DNA of 36,767 nt from an uncultured Mediterraneibacter sp. (GTDB lineage: Bacteria > Bacillota > Clostridia > Lachnospirales > Lachnospiraceae). Shown here one piece after another: positions 25,712-34,486 of this stretch. The notes under the pieces were generated by a model. The model was not told the DNA's origin. It did not search any database and saw nothing but the letters and a program-made list of their open reading frames with translations. Positions within the stretch are counted from its first letter, which is position 1. The number at the start of each line of letters is the position of its first letter. The stretch lies in contig CALWMN010000025.1 in the NCBI GenBank assembly GCA_944381935.1, positions 1 to 36,767 of the forward strand. The letters are read 5' to 3'. The translations under genes and the position numbers were made by a program.

Positions 25712-27055
25712 TCAGTCATCTGCTTGCGTTTCCTTTTCCTCTTCCGGGAGGATCCGGAGATTTACACGGCTGATCCGGTTGTCCTTCACCTCTTCCACCG
25801 TAAAGACAAGATTATCCTTCTCAATCACATCGCGGTCCTCTTTCGCCGGGATGTGCCCCAGATGCTCGATCAAATAACCCGAAAGCGTATCGTAGTTCTC
25901 TGTCTCCAGCTTCAGTCCCAGCTCCTCGTTGAGGTCCTCAATCAGAATCCCGCCATCAAGCCGGTACTCTCTCTCGCTTATCGCCTCAATCTCCGGCGTC
26001 ACCTCCTCATACTCCTCATTGATGTCTCCCATGATCTCCTCGACCAGGTCCTCAATCGTCACAATACCTGAGAAGCCTCCATATTCATCCACGAGAAGCG
26101 CCATATGATGCCTGGATTCCTGCATGGAATGGAACAGTTCATCCGCTTCCTTTGTCTCTGGCACAAAGAATGGCTTATGGAGCATGGAGCGTATGTCAAT
26201 CTGTTCCAGGCCGGACTTTCTCAGCTCGATCATGACATCCTTTACATGGAGGACGCCTATGATATTGTCTATATTCCCTTCATAAACCGGAATCCGGCTG
26301 TGCCTTGTCTCAAGAATCTCGTCAATCAGTTCGTCGAAAGGCTCCTCAATATTTATACTGACAACCTCCCGCCGGGGAACCATGACCTCTCTGGCCGTCC
26401 TGTCGTCAAACGCAAAGACAGAGTCTATCATCTCCCGTTCCTCATCGTCAAAAGTTCCGCTTTCATTCCCCATTTTCAGAAGCGCTTTGATTTCCTCTTC
26501 CGTCACGGCTTCCTCCTGGTCTTCCGTCTTCATGCCAAGCAGCCTGAGCACAAATTTTGTTGAGATGGAAAGAAATTTTGTAAACGGTGAAAGAATGACC
26601 GAAATGTAATGTATCGGCATCACCGTCAGCATACAGAATGATTCCGCTTTCTGCAGCGCAATTCTCTTCGGGACAAGCTCTCCGAATACAAGATTGAAAA
26701 ACATCAGAATCAGCGTTACGCCGTTATGGGCGATCTGGCTGCTGTAGGGAATATGAAACCCCTGCAGCCACTCTGCAAGGACAGGTGAGATCCCAGCAGC
26801 CGCAGATGCAGAAGAATAGAACCCCGCAAATGTGATTGCAACCTGGATGGTCGAAAGGAACTTCGTTGAGTCCTCAAACAGTCCCTCGATCACTTTTGCT
26901 TTCCGGTTCCCCTCTTCGGCAAGGGTACGTATCCTGTTCTTGTTCACAGATACGACCGCCATCTCCGCCCCGGCAAAATAAGCGTTCATCAAAGTAAAAA
27001 ATAACAACAGTAACAATTCAAACAATACCGAGTTCCCGGCAGGGTCTGCGTCCAT
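25712..27055 (-). CDS. CNNM/CorC (HlyC) family membrane protein with CBS domains
   Basis: Probable divalent-cation (Mg/Co) transport protein of 447 aa. It has an N-terminal DUF21/CNNM region with four hydrophobic segments (about 1-190), two CBS domains (about 215-335; for example VMVPRREVVSI and SGIVTIEDLVEEIMGDI) and a C-terminal CorC_HlyC domain (about 350-435). Often annotated as hemolysin; evidence for family members favours Mg homeostasis. The ribosome site GGAGGAG lies inside a hairpin (27068-27091). Confidence 0.9.
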   Translation of the reverse strand: MDADPAGNSVLFELLLLLFFTLMNAYFAGAEMAVVSVNKNRIRTLAEEGNRKAKVIEGLFEDSTKFLSTIQVAITFAGFYSSASAAAGISPVLAEWLQGFHIPYSSQIAHNGVTLILMFFNLVFGELVPKRIALQKAESFCMLTVMPIHYISVILSPFTKFLSISTKFVLRLLGMKTEDQEEAVTEEEIKALLKMGNESGTFDDEEREMIDSVFAFDDRTAREVMVPRREVVSINIEEPFDELIDEILETRHSRIPVYEGNIDNIIGVLHVKDVMIELRKSGLEQIDIRSMLHKPFFVPETKEADELFHSMQESRHHMALLVDEYGGFSGIVTIEDLVEEIMGDINEEYEEVTPEIEAISEREYRLDGGILIEDLNEELGLKLETENYDTLSGYLIEHLGHIPAKEDRDVIEKDNLVFTVEEVKDNRISRVNLRILPEEEKETQADD

Positions 27056-27067
27056 AAAAAATAACTC

Positions 27068-27091
27068 CTCCTAAAAAACATATTTTAGGAG
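27068..27091 (-). promoter_or_regulatory. Hairpin masking the corC-like ribosome binding site
   Basis: A perfect 9-bp inverted repeat, 27068-27076 and 27083-27091 (CTCCTAAAA with TTTTAGGAG), has a 6-base loop. The minus-strand second arm overlaps the AGGAGGAG ribosome site used at ATG 27055. A run of six T follows after a few bases, so it may also act as a weak terminator after carD. Confidence 0.6.
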
Positions 27092-27114
27092 AAGTATATC
27101 ATGCACATGGCGTT

Positions 27115-27615
27115 TTAGCAAGATGCGATTCTCTTCTCCGCATGCTCTGCAATAAAGTCTGCCAGTTCTCTCTCCGGGATACCCAGGGCAAAAGAAAACT
27201 CACTATAAAGCGCATGCTCGAGAAGCATCTGATATTTTTTATCAACACTCGTAATGCTTCCTCTGCTCTTTGTTCTCTTATAAAGAGTTTTGAGCACCCT
27301 GACCCAGTTCTCCGGGCAGTAGTCCGAAATACAGTTCTTATACTCCTGCTCCCTCAGCTTTTCATTCTTCACATTTAAAGTTTCAATATCCGCCATCTTC
27401 CCGATCAGTTCCATCGCCTCTTCCCTGCTTACAGGTTTCCGGATATTCGTCTCGTCGTCTGTCGGGACATAGGCTCTGTCTTTTGAATCTTCCATAGACT
27501 GAAGCGTATAATAATTCTTCTTTCTGTCCGCAAATGAGAAATCCAGCGTGCCGATTTCTTCTACCTTGTAAAGGCCTCTGCACTTATATACGACCGCGTC
27601 ACCTCTGCTGAGCAT
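27115..27615 (-). CDS. CarD/CdnL-family transcription regulator
   Basis: RNA polymerase-interacting regulator of 166 aa. The N-terminal CarD domain begins SRGDAVVYKCRGLYKV (about 3-60, the beta-sub-unit-binding Tudor-like fold). A helical C-terminal region (about 75-160) follows, with the basic stretch LKTLYKRTKSRG that normally contacts promoter DNA. ATG 27615 has GGAGG 6 bases upstream; a TTG directly before it is less likely. It is the first gene of the run towards ispD. Confidence 0.9.
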   Translation of the reverse strand: MLSRGDAVVYKCRGLYKVEEIGTLDFSFADRKKNYYTLQSMEDSKDRAYVPTDDETNIRKPVSREEAMELIGKMADIETLNVKNEKLREQEYKNCISDYCPENWVRVLKTLYKRTKSRGSITSVDKKYQMLLEHALYSEFSFALGIPERELADFIAEHAEKRIASC

Positions 27616-27664
27616 CAAAATCCTCCTTTTTCTTTTTCTGGTTTACTTGAAGTATAGCCAAAGA

Positions 27665-27694
27665 AAGACCGGTACAACGCTGTAACGGTCTTTT
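27665..27694. terminator. Bidirectional terminator-like hairpin
   Basis: An 8-bp perfect stem AAAGACCG (27665-27672) with CGGTCTTT (27687-27694), loop of 14, TTTTT on the plus side and CTTT on the minus side. It lies between the PfkB gene end (27837) and carD. A weak minus-strand promoter (-35 TTACCT 27744-27739, -10 TAAATT 27721-27716) lies upstream of it, so it may sit in the carD leader. Confidence 0.7.
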
Positions 27695-27836
27695 TCGTGG
27701 GTCCCTGTAGGATTAATTTTATCACATTTTTATATGCCAGGTAAGATTTTTCTGATATATCCATATAATTTCGGCATTTTTCACTATCTTATACCCCATT
27801 CATTTTGTTCAAGGTGACAATACTCTTTTCGGAGAT

Positions 27837-28736
27837 TTACAGATTTTTCTCCCTTTCCAGAAAATCCAGGACATCCTTTGCATACGGGATTGAGTCAACC
27901 GCCCCCTTTTTCGTCACAGCAAGCGCAGCAGCGGCCGAACTCCTCTCCAGAATATCTTCCGGCAGCATTTCCTGCAGAATGCCGGCAATGAAATACCCCG
28001 TATAGGTGTCTCCCGCCGCCGTTGTATCCACCGCCTTAACCGAAAAGCTTTCCCTGGCGATTCTGCTACCGCCGCACTGGTAAACAGACCCCTTCTCTCC
28101 AAGTGTCAGGACGACGTCTGCCTTCGGATATTTTTCTTTCATTTTATCCAGTATCTCCTCGGGGCCCCTCTTTCCTGTGAGCTGCTCCCCCTCCACTTCG
28201 TTGATAAGAAAAAGGGAGACCTTCCCCAGGTCGCAGATTTCCAGGTTATGGTCGCAGGGGGACGGATTCAGGACGATCTTCATCCCTCTCTTGTATGCCC
28301 GTTCTATGATATAATCCAGGCAGTTTATCTCGTTTTGGAGAAGGATCATATCTCCCGGAGAAAAGTCCAAAATCACCTCGTCAATATGCTCTTTTTTCTG
28401 TTCTCTGTTTGATCCCCCATAGAGAAGGATACTGTTCTGCCCGTCTTGATCCACCTGGATCACCGTATGCCCGCTTGGTCCCTCCGTTTTCCGGACATGC
28501 CGGATATCGACATGGTCCCTGCCGCAAATCTTAAGGAAGTCATCCCCGTCCTCTCCTACTGTCCCCGCCTGACAGACACAGGCACCTGCCCGTGCGAGTG
28601 CAATCGACTGGTTAAACCCCTTGCCGCCCAGAAACTTCTGCCTCTGCCGGGAAGACTGTGTTTCTCCCGGAAGCAGAATGTGGTCGACCGCGTATACATA
28701 ATCATAATTCAGGGAACCAAAATTCAAAACTTTCAT
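27837..28736 (-). CDS. PfkB/ribokinase-family sugar kinase
   Basis: Sugar kinase of 299 aa. It has an N-terminal sugar-binding region (NFGSLNYDYVY), GGKG at 37-40 with Asn42, TLGEKG at 211-216 for ATP, and an intact anion hole/catalytic motif DTTAAGDT with Asp243. It should phosphorylate the sugar, or the product of the aldolase encoded just upstream. ATG 28736 has AAGGTG 9 bases upstream; a GTG at 28769 abuts the previous stop but has no ribosome site. It is the last gene of the minus-strand operon. Ribose or a 2-keto-3-deoxy acid are both possible substrates. Confidence 0.88.
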   Translation of the reverse strand: MKVLNFGSLNYDYVYAVDHILLPGETQSSRQRQKFLGGKGFNQSIALARAGACVCQAGTVGEDGDDFLKICGRDHVDIRHVRKTEGPSGHTVIQVDQDGQNSILLYGGSNREQKKEHIDEVILDFSPGDMILLQNEINCLDYIIERAYKRGMKIVLNPSPCDHNLEICDLGKVSLFLINEVEGEQLTGKRGPEEILDKMKEKYPKADVVLTLGEKGSVYQCGGSRIARESFSVKAVDTTAAGDTYTGYFIAGILQEMLPEDILERSSAAAALAVTKKGAVDSIPYAKDVLDFLEREKNL

Positions 28737-28769
28737 TTCTCTTTTCACCTTTTCTCTCCTCCCAGGCAC

Positions 28770-29705
28770 TTAGGATACTTCCATCTCTATCCCCGCATCT
28801 GAGCAGATCTCTTCTAATTCTGCCTTCAGCTTTTCCTTCTTGCTGTCCTGGATATCAAGCTGCGGCCTTCTCATATGACCCGCATCGATTCCCCTAAGCT
28901 TCAGCCCTTCCTTGAAATACGACATATTGCAGCCGCCTTTCAGGGCGTCCACAAATCTGACGCACACCTTCTGTAACCGCATTGCCTCTTCCAGCCTTTT
29001 CTCCTGATAAGCCTTATATGCCGCGATAAACGGTTCAGGGAATACTCCTGCCACCCCCGATACCGTCCCTCTGCACCCTGCCGCAAGCATGGATATCATC
29101 GCCCTGTCACAGCCGTGAAGGACAGAGAAGCCGTCTCCGATATTTATATAGTCGATCGTTCTGTTGATATCGGGCCAGCTATATTTTAATCCAACCACGT
29201 TTGCACTTCTTTGCCTGATTCTCTTCACCGTCTCAACCGGCAGGTCATTGGAGGCACACTGCGGGATATTATACAGATATACCGGGAAATCGCTCACGCT
29301 GCCGGCCACCGCCACAAAATATTCCTCCAATTCCCTGTTATTCTGCCTGAAAAACACAGGCGTCACCACCCCCGCGCCGTCTGCCCCGGCAGCCCTGGCG
29401 TGCTGCAGCAGCGTGACCGTATCTTCCTGGTTCATGCACCCGCAGTGGACAAACGTAGTCGCCCTGCCGCCTGCCGTTTTGATCACAGTTTCCGCAACCT
29501 TCATCCTCTCTTCCAAACTAAGCCGGAGCATTTCCCCCGTTGTTCCGCATGGATAAAGGCAGTCAACCCCCTTTTCTATCAGCATGTCTGTCAATTGAGC
29601 CAATCCTTCATAGTAAACCTGCCCATTCTGTAAAAACGGCGTTACCAGCGGGATTGTTATACCATATAGTTGTTTCACCCGGATGCCCCCTTCCTTGTTT
29701 TTCAT
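28770..29705 (-). CDS. DapA/NanA-family Schiff-base aldolase
   Basis: Class I lyase of the dihydrodipicolinate synthase/N-acetylneuraminate lyase family, 311 aa. GTTGE is at 54-58, catalytic Tyr145 is in VYLYNIPQ, and Schiff-base Lys174 is in VVGLKYSWPD. Location in a sugar operon with a kinase suggests cleavage of a keto-sugar acid to pyruvate plus an aldehyde, not lysine synthesis. Start is uncertain: ATG 29705 has AGAGG 7 bases upstream, while GTG 29678 after AAGGGGG would fit the usual family N-terminus better. It lies directly after an intrinsic terminator, so its expression depends on read-through or a private promoter. Confidence 0.85.
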   Translation of the reverse strand: MKNKEGGIRVKQLYGITIPLVTPFLQNGQVYYEGLAQLTDMLIEKGVDCLYPCGTTGEMLRLSLEERMKVAETVIKTAGGRATTFVHCGCMNQEDTVTLLQHARAAGADGAGVVTPVFFRQNNRELEEYFVAVAGSVSDFPVYLYNIPQCASNDLPVETVKRIRQRSANVVGLKYSWPDINRTIDYINIGDGFSVLHGCDRAMISMLAAGCRGTVSGVAGVFPEPFIAAYKAYQEKRLEEAMRLQKVCVRFVDALKGGCNMSYFKEGLKLRGIDAGHMRRPQLDIQDSKKEKLKAELEEICSDAGIEMEVS

Positions 29706-29720
29706 TTCTATTCCTCTTCT

Positions 29721-29750
29721 AAAAAAAGGCACCGCCATATCAGCGGTGCC
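29721..29750 (-). terminator. Intrinsic terminator inside the sugar operon
   Basis: Minus strand: perfect 8-bp stem GGCACCGC (29750-29743) with GCGGTGCC (29735-29728), 7-base loop, followed by seven T (29727-29721). It lies between the binding protein and the aldolase gene and should make the downstream aldolase and kinase less expressed than the importer. Confidence 0.9.
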
Positions 29751-29851
29751 AGTTTATTTTATTAAGGATCTTTTCTTCTCTTCTTACAGTCTGAACTCAC
29801 CGATAAACCGTATCATTTTTAAGTTATGTTATCTCAATGCGCAACCTGTCC

Positions 29852-31222
29852 TCACTCGAGCCCGTTCGATTCATTAAATCTGGTAATCGCCTCGTTCGTA
29901 TCGTTTACTATGGTTTCAAGCGCTTCATCCGTCGTATAGGATTCATCATCCAGGAGCTTTTGAATTTCGCTCGGAATGATGGCACGCATTTCATTCGTAC
30001 ATCCGATCAGAGCCAGAAGCCCTGCCTCCGAAGTCTCATCCAGCTGATGGAGGATGGACTCGAATCCCGGATTCTCTTCCAAATACGCCTGGTAAGTTTC
30101 CGTCTCCTCAGCACTCAGCCGCAGAGGGAGATAACCTGTGGTGCTCACCCATTCTGCCTGAATTTCGGGATCTGTACAGTATTTGATGAACTCCCATGCT
30201 GCGTCCGCTTTTTCATCATTTCCATTTCCGTTGTTGATGATCCAAAGTGCTCCGCCGCCGTTTGACCCTGTAAAGACATCGCCCTCATTGAATTTCGGAA
30301 CACAGCGCTGCCCAACCGTAAACGTCCCGTCAGCTCCGTCCTGCACATCCCTGTAGATTCCACATGTGGAGATCAGCATCGCAACATTGCCTGCCCCAAA
30401 TTCCTTCTTAGCTTCCGCAGTTCCGGAAAGTCCGCCGCCGTATGTCACCGCGAACGGATGGGAGGAAAAGTCACGCCAAAATTCCAGAATTTCTTTCCCC
30501 AGTCCGTTTTCGTCAATAATAAGCTTAGTCGCTATACCATTACGGCCGTTCTCGTGATCTGTCAGGTATCCGCCTTTCATGGAAACAAACTCTTCAAACA
30601 GCCATGCATCATTATCCAGGCACACGCCGTACTGGCACAGTCCTGCATCCGCAACTTTTTCCGCAGCCACAAGAACATCGTCGAATGTCTCAAGATCCGT
30701 CTCAGGATCAACCCCTGCTGCCTCCAGCGCTTCAATGTTGTATGTAATGGCAGGTATTGATACGTTAAACGGCATACCGTATAAAGTATCGTCCACTGTA
30801 TACCAGTTCAGGATCATCTGGTTGTAATCGGACAGGTCATAGCTTTCCTTGTCGATATAGTCCTGGACTGACAGGAAATAATCGCTGTGGATCATCTGGA
30901 AGCAGCCCTGCTCATAGATCTGCATAACATCCGGCCTCTGGCCTGCCGGAGTCGTCTTCAGCTTTGCAAACGCATCGTCGTATGACCCCTGATATTCAAT
31001 ATTCACATGCACGTCATCCTGCGATTCATTGAAGGATGCCACGATATTTTCCAGCGCTTCCCCATTGCGGTTCCCCATAGAATGCCAGAATGTAATTTCA
31101 ACGGGACTGCCGTCTTCTGTCCCTGACGTATCTTCTGAACCCGAGGAACCACATCCTGCAAGCATCAGCATTGCCATTGCAAATACAGCCAGGCAGCTCA
31201 CCCATTTTCTTATTTTTTTCAT
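29852..31222 (-). CDS. Sugar-binding lipoprotein of second ABC importer
   Basis: Extracellular binding protein of 456 aa (SBP_bac_1, CUT1 type). It has a lipoprotein signal with lipobox LMLAGC, then an acidic Ser/Thr linker and a binding fold starting VEITFWHSMGNRNGEAL, which resembles glycerol-3-phosphate/oligosaccharide binding proteins (UgpB-like). ATG 31222 has GGAGG 7 bases upstream. It follows the two permeases of the same operon. The ligand is unknown. Confidence 0.92.
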   Translation of the reverse strand: MKKIRKWVSCLAVFAMAMLMLAGCGSSGSEDTSGTEDGSPVEITFWHSMGNRNGEALENIVASFNESQDDVHVNIEYQGSYDDAFAKLKTTPAGQRPDVMQIYEQGCFQMIHSDYFLSVQDYIDKESYDLSDYNQMILNWYTVDDTLYGMPFNVSIPAITYNIEALEAAGVDPETDLETFDDVLVAAEKVADAGLCQYGVCLDNDAWLFEEFVSMKGGYLTDHENGRNGIATKLIIDENGLGKEILEFWRDFSSHPFAVTYGGGLSGTAEAKKEFGAGNVAMLISTCGIYRDVQDGADGTFTVGQRCVPKFNEGDVFTGSNGGGALWIINNGNGNDEKADAAWEFIKYCTDPEIQAEWVSTTGYLPLRLSAEETETYQAYLEENPGFESILHQLDETSEAGLLALIGCTNEMRAIIPSEIQKLLDDESYTTDEALETIVNDTNEAITRFNESNGLE

Positions 31223-31300
31223 AAGTTTCCTCCTTATCATTTTTATCTCATCGCCAAGTCACATTTTGAAGAGAAGTTATCCGTCAGTATGCCAATACAT

Positions 31301-32131
31301 CTATCCCTTTACCGCGCTTCCGACCATTCCTTTGATCAGGTATTTCTGCCCGATTATAAAAATCAGAAGAACCGGGATAAGCGTGAACATCGCACCTGCC
31401 GTTGCATTTCCGTAGTTAACCGCCTCCGCATCAAGAAGGATTCCCATACCGATCTGAATGGTTCTCATCTCCGTCGTATTCGTCACGAATAAGGGCCACA
31501 TATACTGGTTATACGTTGTAACAAACACATAGACTCCCAATGACGCTATAATCGGCTTGGAGATCGGCATGACAATGGACAGGAGGAACCTGAAATCCCC
31601 ACAGCCGTCAATGTAAGCCGCCTGCTTCAGCTCAATCGGTATCGTCAGGAAGAACTGCCGCAGCAAGAACACGCCCATTCCCGCCGCCAGATATGGCAGG
31701 ACCAAGGCCAGATAAGTATCTACAAGCTTCATGTCACACATGGTGCGGTAATTCGAGATAATGATCGTCTCCGCCGGAATCATCATCGTTAAAAGTACAG
31801 TGCCAAACAGAAGCCTCTTGCCAGGAAATTCAAAAAAGGCAAATGCATATGCTGCCAGGCTGGATGTAATAATCTGTGCAACAATTACCACAGCACATAC
31901 AATCAGGCTGTTTTTCAGGAAAGACAAAAGCGGAAAGCGCTCCAGCACTGCAAGGTAGTTTTCAAGGTTCAGTCCGTCCGGAAAAATCTTCGGCGGGTAT
32001 GCCGACACTTCAGACGGCTGCATAAAGCTGACCATCAGCGCATATACGATCGGACTGATAATCAGAAACCCGACGGCAAGTTTTATAATAAATCCCAGAT
32101 ATTTCAGCAATCGTTTCGTTTTCTTTGTCAA
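31301..32131 (-). CDS. Sugar ABC importer permease (UgpE/MalG type)
   Basis: Permease of 276 aa with six predicted helices and an EAA-type loop (ELKQAAYIDGCGDFRFLLSIVMPISKP). I place the start at TTG 32131, which overlaps the previous permease stop as TTGA (4 bases), with AAGGACGG about 10 bases upstream. A longer reading frame to 32218 would overlap the previous gene by 91 bases and adds a non-family, Cys-rich N-terminus. Confidence 0.85.
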   Translation of the reverse strand: MTKKTKRLLKYLGFIIKLAVGFLIISPIVYALMVSFMQPSEVSAYPPKIFPDGLNLENYLAVLERFPLLSFLKNSLIVCAVVIVAQIITSSLAAYAFAFFEFPGKRLLFGTVLLTMMIPAETIIISNYRTMCDMKLVDTYLALVLPYLAAGMGVFLLRQFFLTIPIELKQAAYIDGCGDFRFLLSIVMPISKPIIASLGVYVFVTTYNQYMWPLFVTNTTEMRTIQIGMGILLDAEAVNYGNATAGAMFTLIPVLLIFIIGQKYLIKGMVGSAVKG

Positions 32132-33006
32132 TTGTAATGCACCGTCCTTTTTTCTAAAGCAAACTGAATCCTGGTCACGAAGAAAATAATGACAAACAGA
32201 ATCAGCGACAATACACATGCATAGTCGAAACGCCCTTCCAAAAATGCCGATCTGTAAATGTTATAAACCAGAATATCTGTTGTATAAGCCGGTCCGCCGA
32301 GCGTCAGGAGCTTTATCTGCGCGAACGCCTGGAAGGAGACAACGATATCGAGAAAGATCACAAAGAAAAGCTGTCCCGATGCCACCGGTATCACGATGTG
32401 GAACAGTCTCCTTAAGTATCCTGCCCCATCCAGTTTTGCACTTTCAATCAGCTCATCCGGCACATTTCTCAGTCCAGTGACAAGGAAAATAAAGTTTGCC
32501 CCCAGATTCATCCAGACCGTTACCCCTGCCACTGCAAACAGGGTATATTTCGTCGAATCCAGCCATTGCAGGTCTGTGTGCAGAATATAATTCAGGATTC
32601 CGCTGCCCGACGAAAAGATCAAAAACCAGATCGCAGCAGCCGGGGCGGACGCCACCGCCATAGGAAGAGAGTACATCGTCTCATAGAGCCTTGATCCCCT
32701 CATCCTTTCATTTGCCATACATGCGAGAATGAAACTGACCACAAACGTAGGCACAAAAATCAATACTGCAAACTTAAGGCTTACAAACAGGCTGTTCCAG
32801 AATGAATCTGATTGAAATATCGCCACAAAGTTCTGAATACCATAAAACTTGACAGCCTCCCCGCTTGAATTTGTCAGATGGAACGACAGGTAAATCGTCC
32901 TGACAAACGGGAAAAACACAAAGGCTATAAATATGACAAAACAGGGGATCAGCATCAGGTATGGGGTAATGTAAACCTTTCCCCACTTTTTCGTATGTAT
33001 GCTCAT
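32128..33006 (-). CDS. Sugar ABC importer permease (UgpA/MalF type)
   Basis: Permease of 292 aa with six predicted helices and an EAA loop (DELIESAKLDGAGYLRRLFHIVIPVA). ATG 33006 has AAGGAG 9 bases upstream, which lies within the last codons of the FAD oxidoreductase gene. The two genes are 4 bases apart, so they are one operon. As with the other importer here, no ATPase is encoded nearby. Confidence 0.92.
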   Translation of the reverse strand: MSIHTKKWGKVYITPYLMLIPCFVIFIAFVFFPFVRTIYLSFHLTNSSGEAVKFYGIQNFVAIFQSDSFWNSLFVSLKFAVLIFVPTFVVSFILACMANERMRGSRLYETMYSLPMAVASAPAAAIWFLIFSSGSGILNYILHTDLQWLDSTKYTLFAVAGVTVWMNLGANFIFLVTGLRNVPDELIESAKLDGAGYLRRLFHIVIPVASGQLFFVIFLDIVVSFQAFAQIKLLTLGGPAYTTDILVYNIYRSAFLEGRFDYACVLSLILFVIIFFVTRIQFALEKRTVHYN

Positions 33007-33010
33007 ACTC

Positions 33011-34381
33011 TCAACTCCTTGCAAAATATACGTTCTGTTTTTCCAGCTCTTCCCGGAGCTCTTTGTATGGAAGCTGACGGATCTCCACGCCTTTCTGGGC
33101 AGCCAGTGCAGCTGCCACTCCCGCGCCCTGCCCCATGCTCATGCAGTTGGATATGCTCCTCGGAGACCCGATCGCGTCCGTCTCAACTGCGATATTTCTT
33201 CCCGCTACTATAACGCCGTCAATCGCTTTTGGAAGCATGCAGCGCAGCGGAATGTCATATGCGGTTCCCGGCTCCATTCTCCTGAACTCGATATCTTTTC
33301 CGTCAGGGATATGGTATCCCAGAGGCGCCTGATAACTGCATACGGCATCCGGGAATTTCGTGGCGTTCATGATGATATCTGCCGTAAGTTTAATGTCTCC
33401 CACCACTTTTCTGGATTCCCTGACTCCTACCGCCGGAGCCGTGGCAGAAATATAAGCTTTTTCAAACCCCGGAATATATTTGTTAAACACTTCCATCGCC
33501 TGGTAAAGCCGGATACGGCTCGTGTGCTCTGCCCGGCTCAGGTCTTTTGCATCGGTTCCGTCGATCGCGATCTCACCAGTCATATTGAGCACCATCTCGC
33601 CTGGATTCGGGGTAGAATAGAACAGGATGAACCAGTCTCTTAAATACTCCAGTTCCTCCGGCAGCTCTATCCCTTCCAGTTCCTCATGAAGACGGTAATT
33701 ATATATTCCCGCATGGGGCAGCCCGCCAAGGTACTTTTCACCTTTCCAGAGTTCCGGCCTTGCCGCATAATACTCTCTGACTTTTTCCACATCGACCCCG
33801 CCCATCTTGGCAATCAGGGATACCGGGTGCAGCCTCTCCTTTGAAAGGAGTTCAAACTCAGCGCCTGCAAATTCCAGAAGATCTGAGTCTCCGGTGCAGT
33901 CTACGAATTGTTTTCCCCACGCAACCTGCCTTCCGGACTTATTCTCCATTATAATGCCTGTGACTTTATTCCCCTCCTTGATCACATCCGCAACCATTGT
34001 GAGATAAAGCACTTCCAGATTCTTCTCTTCCTCAAACATCTGCGTGATCACGTATTTTGCTCGCTCACTGTCATACAGGATGTATGCGTCTTTCGCATAA
34101 TCCGGATTTTCTACGCCGCCGATTTCTTCCACTCTTTTAAAATACTCGTACGGAATCCCCTTGACCACCTGATGGACCTGATCCCCAAATGTCCATGCCG
34201 TGTTCATAAATCCCCCGAGCTGTCCTCCCAGAGAACCAAGCCGTTCCACCACCAACGTCCTGGCCCCGGCGCGGGCTGACGCGATACCGGCAATCATGCC
34301 GGCCGTCCCCCCGCCTGCTACAATAACATCATATTCCCCGTATACAGGAAGCTCCTTTGCCGGTTCAACATATGTGTTCAT
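33011..34381 (-). CDS. FAD-dependent oxidoreductase (FAD_oxidored family)
   Basis: Flavoprotein of 456 aa. The N-terminal Rossmann motif VIVAGGGTAGMIAGIASARAG (about 20-40) ends in the ribose-binding Glu of LVVE. QFVDCTGDSDLLEFAGA near 165 is the second FAD-contact segment typical of the FAD_oxidored (PF12831) family, and GVIVAGRNIAVETDAIGSPRS with MGQGAGVAAALA at the C-terminus completes the FAD site. No signal peptide, so it is cytoplasmic. It is the first gene of the operon; the family is found in sugar loci but the substrate is often unknown. It might oxidise the imported sugar before the aldolase acts. ATG 34381 has GGAGG 9 bases upstream. Confidence 0.85.
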   Translation of the reverse strand: MNTYVEPAKELPVYGEYDVIVAGGGTAGMIAGIASARAGARTLVVERLGSLGGQLGGFMNTAWTFGDQVHQVVKGIPYEYFKRVEEIGGVENPDYAKDAYILYDSERAKYVITQMFEEEKNLEVLYLTMVADVIKEGNKVTGIIMENKSGRQVAWGKQFVDCTGDSDLLEFAGAEFELLSKERLHPVSLIAKMGGVDVEKVREYYAARPELWKGEKYLGGLPHAGIYNYRLHEELEGIELPEELEYLRDWFILFYSTPNPGEMVLNMTGEIAIDGTDAKDLSRAEHTSRIRLYQAMEVFNKYIPGFEKAYISATAPAVGVRESRKVVGDIKLTADIIMNATKFPDAVCSYQAPLGYHIPDGKDIEFRRMEPGTAYDIPLRCMLPKAIDGVIVAGRNIAVETDAIGSPRSISNCMSMGQGAGVAAALAAQKGVEIRQLPYKELREELEKQNVYFARS

Positions 34382-34418
34382 ATTCCTGTTCCTCCATTTC
34401 CATACGTCCTCTTTTTAC

Positions 34419-34430
34419 GAAACATGTTTC
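34419..34430. promoter_or_regulatory. Palindrome, candidate LacI-type operator
   Basis: GAAACATGTTTC is a perfect 12-bp palindrome about 20 bases downstream of the predicted minus-strand -10 and 38 bases before the FAD oxidoreductase start, a roadblock position for a repressor. Which protein binds is inferred. Confidence 0.5.
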
Positions 34431-34449
34431 CTAAACCTTTTTCGCTTTT

Positions 34450-34478
34450 ATCTTAACACTTCATCTCGCATAACGCAA
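34450..34478 (-). promoter_or_regulatory. Promoter of the FAD-oxidoreductase sugar operon
   Basis: Minus strand: -35 TTGCGT (34478-34473), 17-bp spacer, -10 TAAGAT (34455-34450). The imperfect -35, with repeats directly upstream, fits an activated promoter. Confidence 0.55.
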
Positions 34479-34486
34479 CATCATAA

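Noticed and set aside
28770-29705. Assignment as dapA of lysine synthesis
   Set aside because: Context is a sugar operon with importer and kinase; family membership alone does not give the substrate, so no symbol is used.
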